Shown piece by piece: positions 32,829-43,621 of a stretch of DNA of 64,000 bases (position 1 is its first letter; every line of letters begins with the position of its first letter). The stretch lies in contig JANUWI010000007.1 of the NCBI GenBank assembly GCA_025504975.1, positions 1,178,001 through 1,242,000 of the forward strand. The letters run 5' to 3'. This stretch comes from Plenodomus lindquistii. Taxonomy: Eukaryota; Ascomycota; Dothideomycetes; Pleosporales; Leptosphaeriaceae. The notes below the pieces were generated by a model. It made no database searches and was not told where the DNA came from. It worked only from the letters and a program-made list of their open reading frames with translations. The translations under genes were made by a program, and so were the position numbers.

Positions 32829-34352
32829 ATGAGCCCCAAACATATCTCGGCGTCCGCGACTAACACGCAAGACAACACCGCTGCATCAATTCATGACTGC
32901 GAAGGACCGCGACCGTACCAGGCCTACTGTGTGACTGAGGCTTCATCACGACCTCAGAGTCCGGATATTCTTATACCAAAGCCCCTCCAAGTCCTCTCTG
33001 CTCGCAAACAGTTCGTCACTCCGACTACTCCAGGGCGAGTCCTTCAGCAAGACCATGCAAACACTACTCGAATCCTGTCATTGACAACAGCTCCCAAGGG
33101 AACACGTCGAGCGGCAGCAGAGACGGGAAGGAAGATCAATTTACGATCACCAATATCCAACCGAAAGTCGTCGCATGGTGATACACGGTCAGTATATACC
33201 AATCACATCACACAAACTGTCACTCCACGCGGCAGCCACTTGCTAGCTCCAGGCAAGAAGCCAATGTACGACGAGTCACCATCACTACGGATGCAACAAT
33301 TAGGAAATGTCAGCGATTCTGCAACTCGGATAAATCGAAGAAACACGCTCCGGACGTTGACTCGGCGCATTCGATTCGGAGACGAGGTACCGCTATTGAG
33401 CTTCGATCGCGATGAGGGAACCGAGGAGAGATCCAAAGACCTTGAGAATCCGCCCCATTCTTATGAAGACACCAAGGTCGTGACTGCGATTGAGCCAAAG
33501 AGCGCTTTGTGCAAGGGAGCGAGCACAGATGATTCCACCTCACTCCCGATTCCACATGACTGCTCCAATGTTAGTGCAAAACATCTTCTTACCACCAAGC
33601 CACAAAACACAGAGCCTCCGGTCCTAGCTTTACGGGCCGCAGCTGGAAAGGAAGAAACCCTATCGCAAAGACTAGATTTGCCCCAGATCAGCCCCATCGC
33701 TCGATCCCGTGATCCATTTCGACCCCCCCACGCCACCGACTTGCGCTACTACCATACGCAATTCCCATCTTCAGAAGCAGATTACACACCCCGCGGTCTA
33801 CCCTGCGAGGCGAAGGAGGGATGGGCACATCGCCGTACAGAACCAAAGGATGCACAGCTGCGTTATCAGTTTGGCCGCCGCCCATCCATTTGTCTAGACA
33901 TTCCACCTCCTTCTCCGCCACCCCATAGATTCTTCAACAAAAGAGCTAGCAAGTACTCTCAACCTACGCCGGCTGCGATTCATTGTCTGCCAAGTTCCAC
34001 CACAAACCACGCCCCATCTGCGCGCGCTTTGTCAGCACCCCTCCACTCCTCCCACAACCAAGCTGGCCCCCGCCCACCCCCATGGATATCATTCGAGTCG
34101 CTCGAAACGCAGCGGCGTCAGAGAGGCGACGCACGCGCACGTGCTAACGCGGTGCTACTACGCAGTCAGAAGACCAGATCGACAAGTTCGCTGCCGCTAT
34201 CTGCGACAGGTGAGGGCGTAGGCAAGAGCAAGGGTCCGCTACAGAGCGAGGTAGAAGAGTATAGGGTAGCTGTGCTTAATGTGTACCCAGACATGGAGTT
34301 TGATGGGGAGGCGGGGAAGGGGGGAAGGCAATGTTGTTGTGCGGTCATGTGA
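32829..34352 (+). CDS. Disordered protein with C-terminal CaaX box (CAVM)
   Basis: Single exon, 507 residues, starting at an ATG preceded by a CACA context. No family is recognised. The sequence is Ser/Pro/Thr/Arg-rich and mostly disordered, with basic clusters (RRNTLRTLTRRIRFGDEV) and a Pro-rich stretch (IPPPSPPPHRFF). The last residues, GGRQCCCAVM, end in a consensus CaaX box. With Met at the last position this predicts farnesylation, cleavage of AVM and membrane anchoring; the two preceding Cys could be palmitoylated. Just before it, EEYRVAVLNVYPDMEFDG is the most ordered-looking part. The long frame and intact prenylation signal support it being real. A second CaaX protein lies at 39076-40185. 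Confidence 0.65.
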   Translation: MSPKHISASATNTQDNTAASIHDCEGPRPYQAYCVTEASSRPQSPDILIPKPLQVLSARKQFVTPTTPGRVLQQDHANTTRILSLTTAPKGTRRAAAETGRKINLRSPISNRKSSHGDTRSVYTNHITQTVTPRGSHLLAPGKKPMYDESPSLRMQQLGNVSDSATRINRRNTLRTLTRRIRFGDEVPLLSFDRDEGTEERSKDLENPPHSYEDTKVVTAIEPKSALCKGASTDDSTSLPIPHDCSNVSAKHLLTTKPQNTEPPVLALRAAAGKEETLSQRLDLPQISPIARSRDPFRPPHATDLRYYHTQFPSSEADYTPRGLPCEAKEGWAHRRTEPKDAQLRYQFGRRPSICLDIPPPSPPPHRFFNKRASKYSQPTPAAIHCLPSSTTNHAPSARALSAPLHSSHNQAGPRPPPWISFESLETQRRQRGDARARANAVLLRSQKTRSTSSLPLSATGEGVGKSKGPLQSEVEEYRVAVLNVYPDMEFDGEAGKGGRQCCCAVM

Positions 34353-34803
34353 TAGTCTGGAGGTGAGCGTGGGGAGGTCAACGTATTATTAAGAAACGGT
34401 GCTTTGGAGGACCATTGAACTTCATCATTGTTGTGAGGGGATGATTCATGAGATTGGCATTGAGTGTGGGCTTTACGGTGCTACCTAGGTGGATTTCAGA
34501 CACGTGCCGGTGCGTGAGAAGTTGAAAGCGAGGATCGGAGATTGTGACAAACCGCCAGTAATGTCATACATTGCATATCTGATGCATGGTTGACCTTAAG
34601 CTATTTGTGAAAGCGAAGCAATTGTAGAGACAATCATGTGCAGCCTTCTCGTTGTAGTGACAAACACCAATGTACACACCAGTAGATAAAAGTGGCAATG
34701 TAATTTATTTCAGTTTCCTCACACCTTACCCTCAAGTTCCTAAGAAGGACCAGCGCAGATAGAAATACACAGTTCATCGACACAAGACCAGGGCGTTCCA
34801 ATC
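34353..34803. other. Intergenic stretch
   Basis: Between the CaaX gene and the heptad-repeat gene. No features recognised apart from likely UTR and promoter sequence. Confidence 0.45.
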
Positions 34804-35172
34804 ATGTCTCAGCAAACACTCACTACGGAAGGCGAGGAGGAGCAGCCAATCCAAAATTGGAACGTCGAGCATGAGAAGATGTGGGAGAAGGCAGATGAAG
34901 CGCAAAAGGAGGCGGACAAGGCTTGGGAGGAGCTAGTAAAAGCACGCAAGGAGTCAGAAAAGGCATGGGATGACGTAGACCAGGCACAGGAGGTGGCAGA
35001 CACGGCGCAGGAAGGGGCAGAAAAAGCGCACAAGGAGGCAGAAAACGCTTATGAGGAATTAGAGAAGGCACAAAAGGAGGCAGATAAGGCGCAGGAAAAG
35101 GCAGATGAAGCGCGAAAGGAGGCAGAGAAATTCACCAAGGAGGCAGACAAGGCGCGAAAGCGGGTGAAGTAG
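34804..35172 (+). CDS. Ala/Lys/Glu heptad-repeat (coiled-coil) protein
   Basis: Single exon, 122 residues. After a short N-terminus (to about 25) the whole protein is a run of about a dozen seven-residue units of the form A-x-K-E-A-x-K (AQKEADK, ARKESEK, AHKEAEN). On DNA this is a degenerate 21-nt tandem repeat. It predicts one long charged alpha-helix or coiled coil. There is no signal peptide or membrane segment. It resembles LEA group-3 or other stress-type helical proteins only in composition; homology is not claimed. The repeat also opens frames on the minus strand, which I reject because they lack starts and heptad logic. Confidence 0.6.
   Translation: MSQQTLTTEGEEEQPIQNWNVEHEKMWEKADEAQKEADKAWEELVKARKESEKAWDDVDQAQEVADTAQEGAEKAHKEAENAYEELEKAQKEADKAQEKADEARKEAEKFTKEADKARKRVK
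34890..35166 (+). repeat. 21-nt degenerate tandem repeat
   Basis: Coding minisatellite underlying the heptad-repeat protein; the unit approximates GCGCAAAAGGAGGCAGACAA plus G. Third positions vary, indicating age or selection on the protein. Confidence 0.7.
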
Positions 35173-36021
35173 AAGGAAAGAAACAGGACGCTGGCGTTGA
35201 TTAATATGCGCGCGAGAGGAAGTGAGATAATGAGCTCGTGGGTTAAAGGAGGTCAGAGATGGGCTGATGGAGGTCACGAGTACTCTTAGTTCGATCATGG
35301 ATTTACCGTATTTTGAGGGGGGAAGACTGTGCACCAGGAGAAATTGAGAGGTGGCTTATAGTATCATGGACGTATTTCAAAACTTGCATTACAACCCTAT
35401 CATCACTGAAATCCACGAGTTCCCTGATGTCCGCCGCTATATAGATATTACGTCAAATTGTGGGCCACGGTACTGCTGGCAATTTTGTAAGGGCATGCGC
35501 AGTGGACGACTCACATTGAATCAAGTGGTCGTCAGCTCACTGTAACGAATGACCGTCCAATCGTGAGTAGTGTATTCTATCCTGTATCAAAGGTTATCTC
35601 CGAATGATGATGTGACTGCATAATCAGGAGTCTCCGAAACTGCGTCTCTACGACGTCGCTGTATCCATAGGATAAGCCAGATTACCTTGTCCACAAGCAA
35701 GAGAGACGCCACGCCTCTCATCGTACCGATCAGTATGATATCTGACTCCGCAACTTGAATAGGAGGCGTCGCTGCTGCAATTGGAGAGAGCGAGGATGGG
35801 CGCAGAGGGAGGGAAAAAGGAGGGAAGAGGAAGACTTGTCACTTGGGAGAGCGTTTCGCAGTGTGGGCTATATTGATTGTGCGTGGTATCTTGGTTGGTG
35901 AGATGCGGGAGGTGGTTAGGAAGTTTGAGGCCCTTGAAAAGGGACGAGGTAGAGTAGCAGAGGAGCAAGACGTAGACAAGATACAATTCTGACAAATTCT
36001 CATTATAAATACCACTAAAGA
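35173..36021. other. Intergenic stretch
   Basis: A minus-strand frame at 35648-35995 has no ATG at its start and no family resemblance. Nothing else recognised. Confidence 0.45.
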
Positions 36022-36433
36022 CTATACAATCTGATTCTCAATCTCCGCTCCCCCAAACTCCATGTCCATCGTGTGCGGTTCGGTCGCTCCCACATCCTGC
36101 AACATCTCACCATCACTCCTCGGTCTCCTCCCTCTCCTGTACCTACTCTGGTACCTTCGACTTCTCGAACACGGGTACTGGAAGATGGAGTTGGCAGTCC
36201 GCACAGCGCACTTTGATGGAAACATTCTCGTCGGCCCGGACTCCGTGGGTGTGAACTGGGACTGGCTTGCTGCAAATAGGCTGCGAGCAGCGAACGGTTC
36301 TAAAGCTGGTTTGAGACGTGGTGAAGCAAAGGCCTTTCGATGCCTTCATCGCTGCAGACACGGTGCTGCTAGCGACGATGCCGTGCTGAGGAGCGCGCTT
36401 GGAGATTTCGATGCTATTGGGTGGGTAAGACAT
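36022..36433 (-). CDS. Small hypothetical protein with a CxxC motif
   Basis: Exons 36433-36155 and 36096-36022 (58-nt intron, GTACCA donor, TTGCAG acceptor) give 117 residues. It begins MSYPPNSIEISKRAPQHGIV, has Cys pairs in the middle (KVRCADCQLHLPVP, plus two earlier Cys), and ends with an acidic tail, GAEIENQIV. No signal peptide. The splice is inferred from the change of reading frame between a basic Cys-containing part and a natural-looking acidic end; unspliced, it would stop after 96 residues. Cysteines could hold a metal, but the spacing fits no known finger. I do not recognise the family. Confidence 0.5.
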
Positions 36434-37555
36434 TGTGGACTGCTGCGAATGTGGAGGTTTTGGTTGGTTATTGGGCGAAGGTAATGATTGTATGAGATGG
36501 AGGTGTTGGATGATGGATGGTGGGGCAGTAATGGCAGAAAGAGGTTGTCCTTATATGGGCTCATGTCGACGCTGTCGCTTGTCAAGCTGTCTTTGTGTGT
36601 TCACATACGGAGGAGCAAACGGTGGAGAAGACATGCCGAGTAAGTTCGGTCATGTCTCAGGGAGCAAATCGAACGTGATAGCTGGCAATGGAGCGTTTGT
36701 GGTTGTGTTGTGAAGTTGCGCATTGGGAATTGCTGCCTTCGGCCACAAATGTACACAATTGCGTGAGCTGTGTGATGTTCAAACATCATCATGACATTCG
36801 AGGCTGACGGTACGTGGTAAGTCGACGCGTACAATGCCGTTGACGCACAGGAGTGCTACAGTCTTCTGAAGGCATGATGACGAGCTGATGCATAGCTCCT
36901 AATCCAATGTGCAAGCACTGCAACCCACGCTGAGGCCATTGTAGTCTTCTGGCCCGAATGAGTTTTCACCTCCGCGAAATGCAGGCAACGAAGCGCAGCT
37001 ACGGCGTACTGTCTCATTGCTGCACAAGACTCACAGAAATTGTACAGTTTCGTGGCGGCTTTAGACCGTGGTCTTATGGTTCGGACCGAATCTGTCGCAT
37101 ATATGCTGCGGTTGAGGAGGCCGCGTTGTGGTCCATCAGGATCGCAATCTCGACAAGCTGGCCGTTGAAAGTTGAAAGCTGAAAGTTGTCCGAGACCCGA
37201 AGGTCGAAGCTGTCATGTTGATGCCAACAGTGTTGGTGTTGTGCCTCTGACTCTCCTCTCCGACTGATCGGCGCGCGTTCCTGCCAGCCAATGACTACGG
37301 CCCCATCCCTTGATTCATCGGATGAGCGCCACCACCTTCCGCTTCTGAGGATGGCTTTTCCGGGAACGCAGGTACCGGAACTAGGCCTGAGACTATGGAG
37401 AAGCAACCCCACTCGCTGGTCCATTTTGAACCATCCTGTGCATCATCATCAAAACAACACGTTTGCCTTGGCCGTGTCTTTGGTTGCGCCCGTCTTGCTT
37501 TGTAGACAAGCTCTTGCGGATCGCATCAATCGCATCGACATCTCGTCTCTTCGCA
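36434..37555. promoter_or_regulatory. Divergent intergenic region
   Basis: Between head-to-head genes for the CxxC protein and the membrane protein. Open frames are short; nothing specific recognised. Confidence 0.45.
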
Positions 37556-38489
37556 ATGGTGGCCACGCGCCAACATCCTCGCGGAGACTTCCCCGCCACT
37601 GAACCATCGCCGACGAAACGGCCACTCCGGTCGCGTAATGCCACAGAATCGCCAGCGCCTTCGTCTCCCGACTTCAATGGCTCAGCCGCCAAGTCGCTGG
37701 CCAGGCGTGCAGTGTCCAGCACCGTCGCTGTCGCCGCGCCTCCCGACCCAGCCGAGGTCAACGAGGCAGGGTGGTGTCACACTGTCTCCAACATGACCAT
37801 CTTGTGGCTGACCATATCGCTTCCTCTCGTCCTCTGGGATACCCTATACATTCTCCTCCGGCCCCATACCATGGCTGGCGGAGCGCTACAATGGCCCCTC
37901 TGGAAGCCCTACGAGATCTACGCCGCCATCGATCATGTCTATGGTCAGCCCGGATGGGACAACAAGGACGGGTTCGGCGGCGCGCAGGGCGCATTGAACG
38001 CGGTTGAAACGATCCTGTACGGCCTTTACGGCATGATAGTCTACAATCACAGTCTTCCCGCATCCGCCGGAACAGGCATCCAGGCTGGGCGAGGCGCCGG
38101 CACGTGGCTCTCTGGTGCAAGGAAAGTGCGAGGCAAAGCCGGCAACCGCGCTGTCATTATTGGTTTTGCGGCCGCGGTCATGACCCTGAGCAAGACGGTG
38201 CTTTACTGTGAGTGATGCTTGCAGCACATGGTCGCTTGACGCTTACATGGCCAGATTTCAACGAGTACTTCTCTGGCTTTGCGAATGTTGGCCACAATGA
38301 CTGGCTGACTCTCCTTTGGTTTTATGGTGTCATGAAGTAGGCCAAATTCCTTCTTGTTCATCCACGATATGCTGACCGTATCTTAGCGGCCTTTGGGTTG
38401 TATTCCCCGCCTACATGACTTTGGTGTTCGGGTCCGACATCCTCAAAGCTCTCGACATAGCTTCAGAGTCATCGTCAAAGAAGGCATAG
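37556..38489 (+). CDS. Four-helix membrane protein, possibly EXPERA/EBP-like
   Basis: Exons 37556-38207, 38255-38336 and 38387-38489 (introns of 47 and 50 nt) give 278 residues. The start MVATRQHPRGDF is the first ATG; the frame extends upstream without one. A disordered Ser/Pro-rich N-terminus (to about 75) precedes four hydrophobic segments: TILWLTISLPLVLWDTLYIL, ETILYGLYGMIVYN, AVIIGFAAAVMTLSKTVLYY and WLTLLWFYGVMNGLWVVFPA. Conserved-looking polar residues sit at membrane edges (WDTLY, DHVYGQPGWD, HNDW). The layout recalls EXPERA-type proteins (sterol isomerase EBP, TM6SF2), but this is tentative. The end ESSSKKA is a KKxx-like ER signal only in part (KKA). Confidence 0.7.
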
Positions 38490-39075
38490 TGGATGGGAAT
38501 ACCATCATTGTTTCGCCCTTTTGGGTAGTTTCACTCGCCTGAGGCTGTCTTGCCTCTTCGTTGTACGCCGGCTGCCGTCACCGAGAAAGTACCAAAAGAC
38601 GTCCCTGCTTCAGTCAACTAACGTCCAGTGTCAGAAGCACCATCATGGGTCAGAGAACGCAAAGTTTGCAAAAGTGCAGTTACTAGCACGCCGAGCATCG
38701 TCGATCAGTAGGCAAGGAAAGGCAGATCCTTTTGCTGAAGGCGAGAGCAGTCTTCCGAGCTTCGCTGATCTGAGGCAGACCATCATCATAGGATGAGCAA
38801 ATATTCCTACAGCTGCACCGAGAGGTCGTAGTACGGTCATGATCCTCGATTTCCGTTGTGTCCAATTCTCGAATGCTTTCAACGCAATACTGAACTTTCA
38901 GCCAAGACAGACCCCCAGCAATATAATCATCATTGCTCTCTTACTCCTCATTACTCCTGGCCACTGCAGTATGCAAACGCAATTTTGGTTCCTGTGGGAC
39001 TATCTCCATTTCATCACCTTCTAGTGTCCCAAGCGATCCCCAAGCTTCGCTTCACGCACACGCCCCGATTTCTCT
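38490..39075. other. Intergenic stretch between convergent genes
   Basis: 3' flanks of the membrane protein and the second CaaX gene. No further gene recognised. Confidence 0.45.
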
Positions 39076-40185
39076 TCACATGACGCAGCACCTCCCACTC
39101 ATGCCACATCCCTGTCGCCAGACTCTTTTCTTCTCTCTATCCTTGCTCTCATCACTTTTTCCACTGACCTGCCTCCTCCTTACATCCAGGTCCTGCACAT
39201 TCACAGCCTTAGCGAACGGGCCTTCGTCAATTTCTACCAGAGCCTTTTTGCGCTCCATCTCATCCCTGCCTGGCGTACTAAACACACTACGTCTGGACTC
39301 TGCTGTACCACCCGAAACAGTCGAGCGCGCGGAGCATGAAACCTGACGTGTTGGGTGTCGTGGAGAACCTGTCTTTACTGGGGCCGTAGTCTGTTCGTCG
39401 ATGGTGGTGGGGAAGTTCTCCCTAGTGCGTGCTGCGGATACCAGATCGCGGAGGTGAGGCTTGAAATTGCGCTCGCTGGGGCTGTGTTGTGGAAGGTGGT
39501 GCTTGTCGTGCAGTTCGTGGGTTGGCTGGCCTTTAGGGCGCGCTGGGCCTGCGCCGTCGCTACTGTGATTTTTCTCAACTGGGAAGAGAGGTGAAGGTGC
39601 ACTGAGGGGCGTGTACGCTTGAAGCCTCTGCTCTCGCGACATAGGTGTCGGGGTCTCCGGAGCTCGGCCGTAGTTCTCAGTTTCTTCGTCGATGTCGTCT
39701 TCGGTTGTGCTGTACCACATTGAGTCTGTTGCCTGCTGCTCTCTGGTCATGGCAGCCGGTTGAGACGTCTGGCCAAGTGGGAAGTATGACTGTTTCTGAG
39801 GTGAGTGCGAGCGCGATCTGGGATGCGCAAGTGATTGTGAGCGCTTTGATTCCGCACCGCCGCGCTGCAGTTCTGCGCCTGGGGAGCCAGTATAGCCCTG
39901 TAAAAGATGGTAGTTCTCTGCGCTGGTCGTCTGTTTTGCAAGGGAGTCTACCCGTTCTTTCTGTACGGCATCGGCGTTGTCGCCGAAGAGGGGTCTTGTT
40001 GAGCCGGGCAAGAAGTCGCTATAAGGCCTGGCAGGGTTCTCTGCAAGGTCAATACGCAGCGCCTCGTTGACACTGAGCGGCGGCGAGGGAGGAATCGCAC
40101 GAATCGTGGAGCGCGCTGTGGAAGGGCGGGCAGGGCTTGTTGAACCAACCGTGGTTGACAGCGGAGGGTAATGCGTTGATTTCAT
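39076..40185 (-). CDS. Disordered protein with C-terminal CaaX box (CCVM)
   Basis: Single exon, 369 residues from the first ATG (40185), MKSTHYPPLSTTVGS; the frame stays open upstream but without ATG. Ser/Pro/Arg/Gln-rich and disordered, with repeated SPR/TPMS-type phosphorylatable sites, an acidic patch (TEDDIDEETENYG), and near the end a charged, helical segment (ERKKALVEIDEGPFAKAV, then VRRRQVSGKSDESKDREKK). The terminus GMSGRCCVM is a CaaX box with Met last, predicting farnesylation next to a basic cluster, the combination that targets proteins to the plasma membrane. No family recognised; no clear sequence match to the other CaaX protein at 32829-34352. Confidence 0.62.
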   Translation of the reverse strand: MKSTHYPPLSTTVGSTSPARPSTARSTIRAIPPSPPLSVNEALRIDLAENPARPYSDFLPGSTRPLFGDNADAVQKERVDSLAKQTTSAENYHLLQGYTGSPGAELQRGGAESKRSQSLAHPRSRSHSPQKQSYFPLGQTSQPAAMTREQQATDSMWYSTTEDDIDEETENYGRAPETPTPMSREQRLQAYTPLSAPSPLFPVEKNHSSDGAGPARPKGQPTHELHDKHHLPQHSPSERNFKPHLRDLVSAARTRENFPTTIDEQTTAPVKTGSPRHPTRQVSCSARSTVSGGTAESRRSVFSTPGRDEMERKKALVEIDEGPFAKAVNVQDLDVRRRQVSGKSDESKDREKKRVWRQGCGMSGRCCVM

Positions 40186-42347
40186 GCTTAGTGAGGCACC
40201 GTTGTTTTGGGGTAAGGAATATATGGAGACGCTGATGGGATGGACGCCGATGTTTGGTGTGGTGCAAGCGTATGAGCGTGTCAACCAAGACGAGTCGAAG
40301 TTTCAAGAGGTAAGGTAAAAGTCGCTTTTTGAGCAGAAATGCAAATGTCGTACCCAAGCTTTCATTACGTACAGCCGTGGTAGAGGGTGCGGGCGGCACC
40401 AAGACCCAGCTCTCTTGTGCCGAAAGCGTATCGACAAACAAACGGGCAGCACTTTCGAATTCTGGGAGCCGGACTCGCATTCGCCTCTTGTAACCGACTG
40501 GGCGACTCAGATTTGCAATCCAGTGCAACCTTGAGGCCGGTACATGTCTCGTTTGTTTGAATGCAATGGTGTGTGGCGGTGTTTAGTCGCGCTCGAGACC
40601 AGTCTTGGAAATTTGAAAATGTTCGGGACACGAGGGTAGTACAACGACGTCACTATGCAGAATCGAATCTAGACACCAAACATGACAGGTGTCGTTGTGA
40701 CGAGACCTCAATATACATTTTCGCTTTTCCTGTGAGCCGGTCAATCTAAAGTATACAGGTTCGCATCGACAATAATGGGGTGGATGCATATACCTAGGTA
40801 GTTTCTTTGAGACGTTGTTACGAGGCTTGTTCACAGATGCCACGTACAAGCTCACCACATACGAACTGTTACGCCCTAGCTCCAGTAAACAACTTTAAAC
40901 ATTGCACATCATAATTCTGGCACCTTTTAAGTTCCTAGTACAATCTGAAGAGCTCACAGATCTCTTAACCTGCAGAATCATCCCTCTCTTTTCGACAGCA
41001 CCCTCGTTCTCCCACATGTCTAATACCTATGACAGCATGAGCTGCGGACTTGATGTGTTCATCTTTTGCTTTGGAGCCGGAGCAATTTGTTGCAAGCTGG
41101 CCACACTCTCGTGCTCCTCATGAGAACCCGTTGAGAATTTTCACCTAGCGTCCATCAATAGGGGTTCATGATTCTCTTCGAAGTTGCGTATCATTTGGTC
41201 ATGTTTCAAGTCTGTTGTCTTCGGCAGGTCATTATCTGAGTAGGTCCGTGTTCCTGACGTTGAAAGGCGTTGTTGACAGTATGCGTGGTATTAGCTCTTC
41301 GCGACTTTGGCAATCATGAGCAAGAAGCATAAGGATTGTGCTACGGGTCGTATGTGGCATAAGTTATGGGCAACCACAACGGCAAATGTGGTAACTGGAT
41401 GGTTGAGAGAATTTCACAGTCCCACCCCACGGGCGATAACTCCCTTTTTGAATGTTCAAGTGACAGGCTCTGCCTTTGACGGGCGTGTAGAACTGCCAAA
41501 ATCGACAGTGATCGGCGTGAACGAAGCGAAATTGATACTGATCTGCGAATGCGGAGTTACAGACTTTCACAAACTTTCATTGGTGCGCATTGTGGCACTT
41601 ATTACTGTAAGTTGAAGATCTCCATGCTAACCGAAATAGCTTGCGAGACTGGAAGCCCTTGAAAAAAACACCTATCGAGTTACGACAGCCGCCAAAGCGC
41701 GGCGAAGTGCTCTCAGCAATTTCTATACACTACGTCGAGCACAAAACGAGCACAGCTGCATTGAACCGTCTCGACAACGGCGACAACCTATTCATCACAA
41801 CCTGAGCACGTCCCTGGCCGATCAAGATACAGTACGCGGCTCGCATGTATCGTGACAAACACGGAACAGGCCGAATGATTAAAGCTGCAGCTTTTCAGCG
41901 TGGTTGATCTGGATGTCGCGTCATTGATATTCACTCAAGAAAGCCTCAAGCTCGGACCTTGATAAGTGTCTTCCATGAGCAAGTCATGGATCACAATCCG
42001 CGAACAATGGTGGTAGACGCTCTCGAATGGCGCTATCGTGCAGCCGCGCATTGTGAGTCGAGGCCTTTCTCCAGCCACAAGGTTAGTGTTCACCGTTCAA
42101 TCATTCATCAATCCCTAACGTGAACATTGTAGATCAGTATGTGAAATACGTACAAAGAAATCTCAATGCCGCTACTCAGTCACTGGCAACAACGCTTCCA
42201 AGATATATTACAACATTACCTATATATCGTACTTCTTCCTCACACTAATCTTAACATTACCAAGACAATTCTCAGATATATCATTATCGTCAAACCTTGA
42301 GAAAGCAACCAAACACACCCAAAACTTTAACATCAGCCGCACCTAAA
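40186..42347. other. Long intergenic stretch, no gene assigned
   Basis: More than 2 kb without a supported gene. The longest chance frame (41307-41615, 102 codons) shows no family resemblance. The stretch is AT-richer than the housekeeping part of the window. Confidence 0.45.
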
Positions 42348-43187
42348 ATGACCGCATCAACTCCAGATACCCCACAATCGGCCGACCATAGCCCTTTGGC
42401 TGAGTCGTCCTCCAAGCTATACGCAGATCCTCATGCTGAGACCATCAAAGACCGTATCGGCGACCTCAAAATCGTTGTACCCGACACGGAGCCAGCAGCA
42501 ATCAACATTCTTGCAATCAAGTCTGACGAGCGCAAGCTCCTTCTTGAAGGACCAAATACAAGCATAATCGCTGATGGTAATGTAATCATCCGTAAAGCAG
42601 TCCCTGTGCGTGCTCTCAAGGCATCATGCACCAAAGTCCGCGATCTTTTCCAGATCAAACCCCGAGCCACGCAATTTCGAGTGTACGGTAGGGTCAATTC
42701 CAAAAGCATCGAGAAGCTTCTTGACACTTTCACCACCGAAAGCCTTGTCGAGGCCAAAGTCATCAAGCTCAGCTCTCCCACCACTAGTTTTGTAGAGGGT
42801 GTCCTGACATATCAAGCCTGCCTCGCACTCGGCATCGTCTATCACCACACTAGACCACTTCTTAACTCCCTCTGCGCCCAGATAACCACTCGAATTCTTA
42901 CAATTGAGGAGATGAGCACAGTCGTCAACCGTTGCCCTCCGCAAGATCCACTCTTTCGACATCTTGCCAATAGCTTGTGTCATCGTCGCTTCAAGAAGCA
43001 AATTTTGGACATCCCAGCATTTGAACATTGGCTCAGTAAGAAGCCGACTCTGCAAAAGGCAATGATGGAGATTGATCAGGCACACAAAAAGCGTCGCACT
43101 GCCATCATAGAGCGCAAGTGCTCGTGGCGACCTGATGCTGTAGTGGCTAAGCAAGGCCATGACAACAAGGAAGAAGGTAAGGAGTAA
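42348..43187 (+). CDS. BTB/POZ-like fungal protein
   Basis: Single exon, 279 residues from ATG 42348 (MTASTPDTPQSADHSPLAES). An open frame reaches further upstream without ATG. The middle part reads like the divergent BTB folds expanded in Dothideomycetes: NVIIRKAVPVRALKASCTKV (display of a ligand-free segment then a charged helix), RVYGRVNSKSIEKLLDTF, and SFVEGVLTYQACLALGI. The C-terminal third is helical and basic. There is no Kelch or zinc-finger partner. A BTB fold would give dimerisation or Cullin-3 binding, but the match is weak and rests on pattern alone. A broken paralogue follows at 43622-44337. Confidence 0.6.
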   Translation: MTASTPDTPQSADHSPLAESSSKLYADPHAETIKDRIGDLKIVVPDTEPAAINILAIKSDERKLLLEGPNTSIIADGNVIIRKAVPVRALKASCTKVRDLFQIKPRATQFRVYGRVNSKSIEKLLDTFTTESLVEAKVIKLSSPTTSFVEGVLTYQACLALGIVYHHTRPLLNSLCAQITTRILTIEEMSTVVNRCPPQDPLFRHLANSLCHRRFKKQILDIPAFEHWLSKKPTLQKAMMEIDQAHKKRRTAIIERKCSWRPDAVVAKQGHDNKEEGKE

Positions 43188-43621
43188 GTTGGAGGGCTGC
43201 AGGTATTGGCAGAGTGGTTCACTTCGAGCTTTAATTCATAGGGCCCTAAGGGTGATGGCAACCGAGGGTAAAACGGTAGGTAAGTATCATTCGAGTTCCA
43301 ACAATATCAACATTTACACACGTTATCATGAGGTTATCTCTCTGTCAAGAAATCTAGAGTATGATTATCTACAAGTTTGAGCATGATGTTGTTTTTCTTG
43401 CAACGAAAATCAGCGAATCACACATACATTGCGTCCATTCGGAAGAGCAAGAAGAACAATGTTTCACACATGCTAACAAACTGAAAGAATGATTCTCTTC
43501 TAATCCTCAAAGTATATCATTCAGCGATCTTTGCATAAAAGCTTCTAGTCCAAACCAGTTAACAGAGCATGTTCAACCACCGCAAACATAAAAAAAAGGC
43601 GCATCCAGAGCCAATCTCACA
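43188..43621. other. Spacer between BTB-like gene and its broken paralogue
   Basis: No features recognised. Confidence 0.4.

Noticed and set aside
35648..35995. 115-residue minus frame
   Set aside because: No ATG at its start, Ser/Leu-rich chance composition, no conserved motif.
37463..37555. Upstream extension of the four-helix membrane protein
   Set aside because: The frame is open but the first codon is not ATG; the ATG at 37556 fits better.
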